A DNA stretch of 64,000 nt from Rhodosorus marinus. Its lineage: Eukaryota; Rhodophyta; Stylonematophyceae; Stylonematales; Stylonemataceae. Within the stretch, counting starts at the first letter, position 1, and each line of letters opens with the position of its first letter. The notes beneath the pieces were generated by a model. It was not told where the DNA came from. It did not search any database and was given only the letters and a program-made list of their open reading frames with translations. This document shows, one piece after another, positions 45,560 through 54,026 of the stretch. Location of the stretch: contig JAMWBK010000001.1 of assembly GCA_029953675.1 (NCBI GenBank), forward strand, positions 124,001-188,000, read 5' to 3'. The translations under genes were made by a program, and so were the position numbers.

Positions 45560-46180
45560 TGCTAGGGAGAGTGCATGTAATAATACCTGTCCGAGCGGAT
45601 CGCCTTGCTGCACTCCCGGTGTCGCCTGTAGTGTCAGTCAAGCGGGGTGAGTTTGGGCGAGTCCGTGTGCACAGCGCCAGACAGTAAACGTCGGGCAGCC
45701 CGTGCTGTCGCACCCGTAGCCAAGCCTGGACACGATTTCCAGCTCAGTGATGGTCCACTAGGTGCTTCGCAATTCGGCGATCAATTCGACTGAACTAGTC
45801 CCGAAGGTCGAGCCATCCATAGTCGGGTTCGCAGGAAATATGTGCCTGTATCGCATGGAGTAGGCGTTCGCAAATGCCGCTGACTCCGATACCTCCTTGT
45901 CCGGCGTATGGGGAGGAGCAAGTCATGGATGCGGTCTCTAACTGATCCGTAAGGACCCATTGTATCGCCACCTTCCATGCGACTTCGGGGCCGCCGATCT
46001 GGTCTCGCGCGACTGGCGTGGTTGTAGTACTAGGCATCGCGAACGATAATAGTCTACTGCTGCGTAATGCGCGGTTCAGAGGGGGAGCAAACTTCGCTGG
46101 GGCGGTCGCTAATTGCCGGAGGACGCATGTCAAGACCACCAGTACGTCCTAATTGGCGCCCTGTATATGCTCTGCGCGGA
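45560..46180 (-). mobile_element. decayed non-LTR retrotransposon reverse transcriptase
   Basis: On the minus strand three conserved blocks of a LINE-type reverse transcriptase follow each other in the right order. PGLSGLRAEHIQGA near 46150-46195 matches the block at the start of the palm domain. GQGGIGVSGICERLLHAIQA with CEPDYGWLDLRD near 45800-45910 matches the following block, which normally leads into the first catalytic Asp. GVQQGDPLGQVLL near 45580-45620 is the well-known GxxQGDPxGP-like motif. Stops and frame changes lie between the blocks, so the element is dead. No endonuclease domain or poly-A tail was found. Confidence 0.75.
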
Positions 46181-46936
46181 GTCCGCTGAGGCCGGGGGTA
46201 GAGTATTGGAGAAGCTGGCCCGGGGTTGCGGACTCGAGGGGACCGGGCACTGCATGAGACGAGTCCACAGCCGACCCCGGTCCATAATGACGGCTACACA
46301 GTGGGTCCAGAGCTGTATCCCAACGATGATGATGAGTCGACGAAGGGTAACTTAAAGAGGAAGGGATGGGCCTGAAAAGAGTCATCTTTAACAGTCTTGT
46401 ACTGCATGCAAGACGAGCAAGGCTGGAATTGAGGTTGCTCAAAAATGGCCAGCTGAGGGCTCAGTATTGGGCATACAAACCAACCATTGAAAGAAGAGAA
46501 AAGCGAGACATGTGGAGCGTGTTTCTCGCCCATCCTTCTCATCAGACACAGGGCCCATCATACACTCCTTGTGAAGACCAGTTGCAAGTGGAGGGCGTTT
46601 AACAGCCCTTGAAGCTCATGAGGCGGTGACAATGGTTGAATGTGTGTTCGCCTCGATTGACTGTTTGCCCAGGCGGTCAGATTTTCAGGTCTAAGACAGT
46701 GTCACAATGCTGTACATGTAGCTCAGAAATCTATCCTTCGGACAACATCGGACGGTTAATCCCTCGGCAGGCCAATCCCGCTCTCCGTTTTACGACAGCC
46801 CGTTTTCGCTTTGGGCTTACGCTTTCGCTCACTGTCGCCAATGTGACCCCCACGTCCACTCCTAGTTAACGACGTCGAGGTCGATTTATTCTGGATGATT
46901 CACGAACACCATCGCTGGATAGCTTAATGACTGGAT

Positions 46937-47191
46937 CTAGGCTTTCCCGACTAATGAGGCGAGAAAGGATGGGGACATCGGCGACAATCGGGCTGGGAGA
47001 GATTTCTTGAGAGTTGAGATACACAGATACTCGACGATTTTCTCGCCAGAAAATGGACGAGGTGAGGGAAACAACAGAGGAAGAACTTTTCCGCTGAGAG
47101 TGTAGCCGCCTCTGGCAAGAGCTGTAACAGGCGATATGTACTCTGGGGATGGGGCTGACTGGACATAGTCCACAATGTGTTCGTTGGGCAT
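46937..47191 (-). CDS. small candidate protein divergent from INTS11
   Basis: A single open frame of 84 codons starting with a true ATG, with protein-like composition at its start (MPNEHIVDYVQSAPSPEYI) and a Ser/Leu/Lys-rich end. Its ATG is 116 bp from that of INTS11 on the other strand, so the two could share a promoter region. I recognise no family, and an overlapping frame on the same strand is also open, so chance cannot be excluded. Confidence 0.3.
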   Translation of the reverse strand: MPNEHIVDYVQSAPSPEYISPVTALARGGYTLSGKVLPLLFPSPRPFSGEKIVEYLCISTLKKSLPARLSPMSPSFLASLVGKA

Positions 47192-47307
47192 GGTGGGTTT
47201 TGCTTCTTAAGTTTTGCCTGAGTGGGTGGTGGTTGCAGAAATACGGAGCTTAGAATTGCCTTCACAAAGTTTTTGTTGGCTCGAAATCTGAAGGCGCGAC
47301 GGGTGCC

Positions 47308-49157
47308 ATGACCTCACATACAAACGCCACGAGTGGAGGTACCGGGAGGAGCATAGTAAAGATTTTGGGCGGTGGTAGGGAGGTCGGACGCAGCTGTGTC
47401 TTCCTTCGCGTCCAGGATAAAAGCATTCTTCTAGATTGTGGTCTGCACCCTGGCAAGCGAAACCTTGCCCGCCTGCCTCAGCTCGACTTTTTGCGAGAGA
47501 ACCCGCCTGACGCAGTCGTGATCACTCACTATCACATAGACCATATCGGTGGTCTTCCATATTTATCAACAGCAACCGGGTTTGACGGACCCGTTTACAT
47601 GACAAAGCCAACGAAAGATCTCGGCTTGCTCGTCATTTCCGATTTTCTTCGGCTGAATGGGTCAGAGGTGCCATTTTCAGAGGAAGATATGACCAGGTGC
47701 CTCAATGCAGCAACGATCGTGGAGACGGAACGAACCATCCAAGTCTCAGCTGGTCTAGATCTCCGTTTTCTCTACGCGGGACATGCACTGGGCGCCGTGA
47801 TGGTGCAGGTTATTGCACACGGGTATGTTGTCTTATACACGGGAGACATAACAACATTTCCAGAGCGGTTGATCGACACACTGTGCGTATCTGGGGCTGC
47901 TCCGCAGCCTGACTTGCTCATCATGGAGTCAACCTACGCTGGTAGCATACGAGAATATTCTAGGAGGACAAACGAGCGGCTACTGCTGAAGGAGGTCTCA
48001 AATACGCTGGAGGCAGGTGGGAAGGTCCTCATACCCGCCTTTGCAGTAGGGCGTACATTGGAGATCGTTGCTATCCTCATTTCCTACAGCCGTCGCTGTA
48101 ACCTGAGCTTCCCAATCCACGTATCTTCTCCGCTCGCCCGTGCCGCGATGAAGGCCATGCTCGAACAGGACTCATCCTGGTTTGCCGATGGTGTCCGGGA
48201 ACACGTGCTCCATGACCTTGTAGAACTGCAAGAACGCATTCCTCTTTCCCAGCGATCGCGAGTGGATGATAACGAATACCAGATGGTCCTGATCGCGGCC
48301 CCGGCCATGCTCAATGCGGGTATGTCCACTGCACCTGAAAGCGCAAGCGCAACTCTTCACTTTCCAAAGTCCTTTGAATGAGAAGCCCAAGGGCGCGAGC
48401 TGCTGAAATTTTTTTTGGTTTTGTCTTAGGCTTCTCTCGTGAAGTGTTCCAGAAATGGCGTTCGGACGAACGAAATTTGGTGGCGTTGCCTGGGTTTGGG
48501 TATTCGGATGGTAGCAAAGGAACGGAATCTGGGTACAGGTGTCAAATTCGCAACTATTCACTGAGTGCACATGCTGATGCGATGGGACTATTCCAACTTG
48601 TGAGGAAACTACGCCCGAAGAAAGTGGTTCTTGTTCACGGAGAAGACAGACCCATAGAGAGCCTTGAGAAGCTGCTGAAGTCTGACCTTGGGATTGGGGT
48701 CAAGTCGCCGCGCACCGGTGAAAAGGTATCTTTGTCTCGTTTCGAGAATCATGTGCGCTGCCCACATAGTCTGTGGGAGTTGAACCACAACCGCAAAGAG
48801 TCGAGTGAGCTGGCCGAAAGGGCGCTGCTGGCGTTCCAGAAGGGAAATGGATGTCTACGCCGACAAGGGGAGTTTTGGCGGTGTGAAACGAAGTTTCGGT
48901 CCTGGGAGTTTGCCAGGAAGGCCATCATTTCGGGTCTTCTTCGAATAAAGAAATCAGGGCACATGTTTGGGATCAACGAGAGTGCCATAACGGAAGCTGT
49001 CGCAAAATTCGAAGAGGACAGTTCAAGGTCGGGCAGCATTCGATCAGTGATTTTCAAGGGTGTTGGGGACGGTCGCCGAGTTGTGTTCCTCTGTTCGCAG
49101 ACAGATGTTTCTCTGGCGCGTTCTCTCATCAACGAAATAGTGTCAGTGGACAGATGA
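47308..49157 (+). CDS. INTS11: Integrator complex subunit 11 (metallo-beta-lactamase/beta-CASP endonuclease)
   Basis: Two exons, 47308-48319 and 48430-49157, with a 110-nt phase-1 intron, encode 579 residues. INTS11 is the RNA endonuclease of the Integrator complex and cuts the 3' ends of snRNA and other Pol II transcripts in the nucleus; it is a paralogue of CPSF73. Seen: GGGREVGRSC at residues 21-30, the zinc motif HYHIDH at 74-79, YAGHALGA, YTGD, PAFAVGRTLEI of the beta-CASP domain, AAPAMLNAGFSREVFQKW across the splice site, and SAHADAMGL and LVHGE near the end of the catalytic part. All metal ligands are kept, so the enzyme is probably active. The C-terminal part of about 150 residues is typical of INTS11 in size. 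CPSF73 is the main alternative, but the length and the sequence around YMTKPT favour INTS11. Confidence 0.88.
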
Positions 49158-49338
49158 AAATGTATGTAGGATTGAGGTTTGTTGAGAATTATGTCGAAGT
49201 GCAGCAAGCGCACCGTAATATCATGTTTGTTTTCCAAGTCACCATCTGTGCGCGGGGGTCATTTATTTCAAGTCGAAGTTGCTTATGTGCATAATAAAAG
49301 TTACGAAAGTAGTGCCTGTACAATCTGTTTTGGGCCTT

Positions 49339-49743
49339 CTATGTTGAAGCAAGGACGAGATTCAGCAGTCGAGGGCAGGCCATTTGAGAGTACAATTCGT
49401 TGGTGTTCCTGGCTACGCGCGTAGTCTCAAAAAGTTCATCAACATCATTATCGCTCATTGCGTATCTGATTAGTGCCCTTAATGCAACACACTGGTCTCC
49501 GTCTGAGACCTGATCCGCGATGGTCTTCAACCATCGCTGCTGAAACAAGAAAGTATGGAAACACAAGGAGGACGCAACCTCATTCATATCTTCGACATAG
49601 CTGAGTAAGGATTCTGCCTCCAGGCCTTCGTAAAACGACAGCAGGTCACCAAGAGTCTTCCAAATGCAGCCCATATTGTGCTCCTCGGCCTGGACTTCAA
49701 TCCATTCCAGCTCCTCAGCATCAAAGCTCCACTCAGACTTCAT
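49339..49743 (-). CDS. small conserved-looking protein, function unknown
   Basis: An intron-free frame of 134 codons from the first true ATG (49743); the frame is open further upstream to about 49866 but without another ATG. The protein is acidic and helical: MKSEWSFDAEELEWIEVQ, then a Leu/Ser/Glu-rich middle, and near the end GDQCVALRALIRYAMSD followed by LFETTRVA. This final stretch looks like a conserved domain, but I cannot name it. It is convergent with INTS11, with 181 bp between the stop codons. No leader or membrane segment is seen. Confidence 0.55.
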   Translation of the reverse strand: MKSEWSFDAEELEWIEVQAEEHNMGCIWKTLGDLLSFYEGLEAESLLSYVEDMNEVASSLCFHTFLFQQRWLKTIADQVSDGDQCVALRALIRYAMSDNDVDELFETTRVARNTNELYSQMACPRLLNLVLAST

Positions 49744-49866
49744 TTTGTCCAGTTTACAATCTCCTACCCTCTCACACGTCTGAGATCTACCACCTGCACT
49801 GCAGCCGCTAACCCATCCGTCCCCAACAACCAACAACAACCCTCGCTGCCAGACTCTATATAGCAC

Positions 49867-50147
49867 AATGGCAACGGAAACCCAAAGCCGGTGTCAAATC
49901 AAGCCTCTTCCAATCAAACTCCTCGAAGAATCACCAAAACCAATAAAGACACGATCGTACAGACGGCTACCCAATCACAAACCGCTGACAGTGGCAACGG
50001 GCTAAACCCGCCCCTTATCAAAATAAGAGTTCCATTTAAACAATAAACGTTCCCATCATTTCTGTTTGTGCTACATATTATTAATGTATTAACGGTAGAG
50101 AAAAGGTTTAAGCTGTCGAGCAGCTACGCCAAACGCTGATCGTGTTG
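49867..50147. other. upstream region of the small acidic protein gene
   Basis: No gene or clear promoter motif; A-rich with short direct repeats of the CCAATCAAA and ACCAAAACCAAT type. Confidence 0.4.
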
Positions 50148-50279
50148 GGGACCGTCCTTGAGTTTTGTGCTGGGGACCGTCCTTGGGTTTCGTGCTGGGG
50201 GACCGTTCTTTCGGTTTGGTGCTTGTGGGACCGTCCTAGGGTTCCGTGCGTGGGTGGTCGTCATTGGGTTCCCTCCTGC
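50148..50279. repeat. 25-28-bp minisatellite, five imperfect units
   Basis: Units start with GGGACCGTCCTTGAG or close variants at about 50148, 50173, 50199, 50227 and 50253, and end with TTTCGTGCTG-like sequence. The last unit is the most diverged. Confidence 0.8.
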
Positions 50280-50797
50280 CCCCCCCTGAAAACACGCAAT
50301 TTTCTTTTCTCCTTTAGTGCCATCTACACATACAAAGGATTCTCGAATTTCGCTTCCTATAAGTTCTATATTTAGATCGTGCAAACTGAAAACAAACAAG
50401 GTATAAATTAAGGGGGGTTATACGGGCAAACTAGAAACGTATTACGTTGTATAGGAGGTTATTCGTAAAATGATATACGGATAATTTTTATTCTTATTCA
50501 ATAGTGCATATTTATTTGATTTGAAATAGATTACCCCTATTGAGTAGTTGAATAGAAGAAAGGAGGGGGCGCGAAGGGGGGGGGGCGGAAGGTACGCTTG
50601 CCCTATCTGTTTCTGCTTACATTCGGGCAATTTTTTTTTTACGCCGTTTTAGCATGCCCAAAGTGACCGTATTTCCGCTGTGTTGCGGGTAGTAGCTCTA
50701 GATTCCATGGAGATGAGCACTTAACCGGAAATCCTTTGCACTCTGCAGCAAGGAGATTGCGCAAGTGTCTTCGATTCTGTAGTACGGACAAAAGACT

Positions 50798-50880
50798 GTT
50801 TCTCTCGCTGATCTGGCACGAAAGAATGTTTCTCTCGCTGATCTGGCACGAAAGAATGTTTCTCTTGTTGATCAGGCATA
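50798..50880. repeat. 30-bp tandem repeat, nearly three units
   Basis: Units at 50798-50827, 50828-50857 and 50858-50880 (partial) start with GTTTCTCTCGCTGATCTGGC. The first two are identical apart from their flanks; the third differs at about three positions. On the minus strand the unit reads as a ten-residue peptide repeat (PDQREKHSFV), but there is no sign that the frame is used. Confidence 0.9.
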
Positions 50881-50889
50881 TACAGCTGA

Positions 50890-51535
50890 GGGTTAGGGTC
50901 CGTTTTCGAGCTCGACCGGTTCCTTTTCTTGGCATGGATCGAGGAGTGGTGCACGGATAGGAAAAAATCTGTAATTTGCTTCACCCGCGCAACTTCTGAG
51001 TGAGAGCAAGTATCTACGCGATCACTAAATGACTGGTCGAAAATCTTGCTTTCAAAAGCGTTTCGCAGGTCGAGTGCTTGTGCTTGGGTTCGCGATGCCA
51101 GAGCCACTCCAAGGGCAGCGTCCACAATTTTCTTGACAGTTGCCGAGATTGGGCGTATGGGTCTCTACCGTGACAGGACCGGTGATCAGGTACCTGGGGA
51201 AGGTAGAAACGGCAGATGATTTGTATTGTATCGCCACAATGGGTTTTCCCGTCGCGCGGGTGTTTGGGCACATTTTCGGAGCAATTCCCCCGTTCCTTTT
51301 CTTGACCAAGGATGGTGTGGTCTGCATGGCAGAAGGAAAAATCTTTCAGCTTCCCAACCTCTGCGTGAGAGCAAGCAGCCTCGGAATCATTCGCCGGTTT
51401 GTCAAAAACTCTTGTTTTCATACGGGTTCCGCTGGTCGCGTGCTTGTGCTTGGATTCGCCTTGACAGAGCCACTCCACTGGCAAGGCGAATGTCAAGAGG
51501 GTTGTTGGGCCAAACCCCACAACCCTCTTGACATT
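50890..51535. repeat. diverged direct repeat of about 240 bp with a long hairpin at its end
   Basis: About 50890-51125 and 51256-51500 are old direct copies with an offset of 366 bp (shared strings: CGTTCCTTTTCTTG-like, GAGTGAGAGCAAG/CGTGAGAGCAAG, CGTGCTTGTGCTTGG, CAGAGCCACTCCA). The second ends in a near-perfect inverted repeat, 51489-51509 against 51515-51535: 21-bp arms, one mismatch and a 5-nt loop. A minus-strand frame of 238 codons (51014-51730) spans both copies but has no domain and is probably fortuitous. Confidence 0.75.
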
Positions 51536-52810
51536 TGCAGGAATTTGTTCAAATTTCGACTCCTGCTGGATGTAACTAGTGTACAGGATCGTCCCAATTT
51601 TGTCTTCCTCACCATGGCGGTTTCCGTAGTTGGCGAATTCGATTAGTGGTGGAATGCTACGCGACTCCTTTTCGACGGGACCAGTTTCTGGTTTCCAAGG
51701 ATATTCCAATGCTCCTGCGGCGTTTTCCATCCCTTTCCTTTAGCTGCTTCACGTATAAAACTTGGAGTACTGGAGTTTCTAGAATGGGCATACTTTGCTA
51801 TCCACCTTAAATGGAATCGTAGAAACGACCAATTCTTTAAGCTTTGGACGCAGATTGTCCTCAGCTTCCAGTGTATTGGCCTCTCATAGAGGGGATTCAC
51901 GTCGTCGGAAGTTGCATGTGGCTGTCTGCATCCCACTACATGCATAGGTGACTCCCTTCACGATGACGGCCAATACATTGCAAGTTTAGGATAACCGGCA
52001 TCCACAGTGTTTTGACGTGATCCTGGAGGGGACCGCCTTGCATCTTTACGTACGCGAAACGAGGCGAAAGCCGGACATTGGATACACCACTCCCGAGAGG
52101 GTTCAAGTAGCATATGAGTGAGGGTGAGTGAGTGTGGTAGTGCTAGCGAGAATTAGTTTTGTGAAAGATGGCGTTCTGTGACTCTCCGCGCTTGTAGTAG
52201 CTAACATCACCGGCGCTGAGGCATGTCAGTGGCTTACCAGCCGTGCAAATGCATTTGTAAGAGTACACAGCATGCTCTTGGAAGCATCCTTACAGACAAC
52301 AGCGTCGACGACTTGTCACGAGAACGCCTTGGGTTTGACCAAGTTCACAAGAACATCGTGTTTTTGATCCCGAGTGGAGTTCCTCTGCGATGTCCCATAC
52401 AGTTTCCTCAGTTAGGACTTTGGACAGTCGCGTTTCGAGTTCCAGTGTTTCAAGAAAGAGAGACTGTGATGCCGAGGCTTCTTGTTCTAATACTTGTTGT
52501 TCCGAGTCCCCTTGTTGCTTTATCAAACTGTTAATGTGTGTTTTTCACAGATTGTAATTAGTGACGGTTTTCAAACATATTGGCCAAACCTCAGTTACAA
52601 ACTTTTCCTCTTGAGCGGGTTCATCAGGGCATTCCCTTGGGCTGCGTAACGGCTATAAACGCTGTTGCCGACGGCGATTACGACGGGGCAGGTGGAGACG
52701 ATGTGAGAGAGGAAGTTGGGGAACGGGAGCTGGCTTTTGATCTTTTTGATTGCATGTGATGTGATTAGATGAATCGTTTGAATGCATTGATATGAATGAG
52801 GGAAACGAGA
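51536..52810. other. region without a supported gene upstream of the tRNA gene
   Basis: A minus-strand frame at 52290-52526 has a helical, acidic composition and could be an exon; no partner exon was found. The rest shows nothing. Confidence 0.35.
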
Positions 52811-52897
52811 GCCCAACTGACCTCTGCTGGTGCAGGGTGCGGCCTTCAGAGCCGTAGCAGCCGAGAGGCTGAGCGGTTCGATTCCGCCTGGCGGGCG
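52811..52897 (+). tRNA. selenocysteine tRNA, anticodon TCA
   Basis: An 87-nt sequence that folds as eukaryotic tRNA-Sec and has the same length and arm plan as animal tRNA-Sec. D arm: six pairs (52822-52827 with 52832-52837) closing a TGGT loop. Anticodon arm: GCGGC / GCCGT around the loop CTTCAGA, with anticodon TCA at 52846-52848. Long variable arm: CAGCC / GGCTG closing a GAGA loop. T arm: four pairs, GCGG / CCGC, around TTCGATT, which also supplies the Pol III B box. The 9-bp acceptor (52811-52819 with 52888-52896) pairs at six positions only: A-C and A-G at positions 5 and 6 and T-T at position 8. Discriminator is G. The six-pair D stem, long variable arm, 9+4 plan and TCA anticodon exclude an ordinary Ser or Leu tRNA. 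It would be charged with serine, converted to selenocysteine, and read UGA. Confidence 0.9.
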
Positions 52898-52911
52898 TCG
52901 GCCAGAAGGCC

Positions 52912-52915
52912 TTTT
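52912..52915 (+). terminator. RNA polymerase III terminator of the tRNA gene
   Basis: TTTT, 15 nt beyond the last base of the tRNA, followed by GCTTT. This is the usual minimal Pol III stop signal and supports the tRNA as a transcribed gene. Confidence 0.65.
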
Positions 52916-54026
52916 GCTTTGTTGGTTAAGGCAGGTGAAAGGCTTCAACAAAGCTTTTGAAAGCAGAAGGGGAAGATATGCCTGTACGTTTCGAAACTCC
53001 TTGCTCGGGGGTGAGGAGTTTATTCTTTCTTAAAAAATCAGCACTGGAATCTTGCATCTTGCTTTGTGTTGTACCGAATTCAGCGACAACCGATCTGCAA
53101 CTTTTTCCGCCCAGTGAAAGCCTATCCTATTCCCAAGGTCGACCGGTCTTTCGGGCAACGTCCAAAGAAGCGTTGATGGCCTTTCGCACAACCTAGTTTC
53201 CAGTGCAAACAGCCCAAACGACAGAGACAACCGAGCAGCAACCTGCATCTCCCTTCTCAATGGTCTAGACACAGTAGACATTCTTCGATGCAAGGCTCAA
53301 CGCTTCTGTCGAATCTGTGACCCACGGTGGAGGTGGAATTGAAAATTGCAAGAGGGACGCGGGATTCAAAAATAGCATGCTCTATTTCATTCAGCCGTCT
53401 TCTAAGGATCACACTCAGTCCATCTGGAAACGTGAACAGTCTCAGTCAAAAGCCCCTCACTGTGCACGTTTTGTTCACTTTCATTCCTTGGAAGACGATT
53501 TTGAACTAATTTGTGTTTCCCCACAAGGCGCGCGAAGATGACATACACTCTGGTGGAGAAAGCAGTGAATCCAAGTTGGGAAGAGGAACGAAACCAGTGA
53601 ACCAGCTCCTCGTTGAAAACATTGGTGCTTCGTATTAGAAAAGATTGATGTTTCCATGTTGCTGGGCAAAGGGAGGCTTTTATTTATCCGGTAGATTGTA
53701 CGTTTACGAGCATACTGGGTGAGTGTATAGTTTGAAGGTGGGAAGGCCTAGTTTTCAAGTTTTTTGGCATTCCCGAGAGCTTGTTTGAAAACGTGAGAAG
53801 CTCCATATTGGCGCGACTGAGTTCCAAAGAACGAGATCAGCGCTGTTGCGGAATGGGTTCCAGTCCAAGACGGGTGTTCGTTGGGGAGATGACAAGATTT
53901 TGACACTGTTTTGGGTATTCCTGGATGTGTTGGGTTGTCCGTGAGCAACTGCGGGCACTTAATCGTGTGTGGGCATCGGGAGAGTGAGGGACTTGGTTTG
54001 TTGTTTGTGTTTCAAAAGGCATCGAG
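52916..54026. other. spacer between tRNA-Sec and exportin-2 genes
   Basis: No supported gene. Frames of 60-90 codons on both strands overlap without domains. The last few hundred bases are the promoter region of exportin-2; no TATA box is evident. Confidence 0.4.

Noticed and set aside
51014-51730. Minus-strand open frame of 238 codons
   Set aside because: It runs across two old copies of a repeat, has no domain, and the same DNA is open in other frames on both strands, so it is probably a chance frame.
52830-53033. Short plus-strand frame that covers the tRNA gene
   Set aside because: The segment is explained by the tRNA-Sec fold; the frame is fortuitous.
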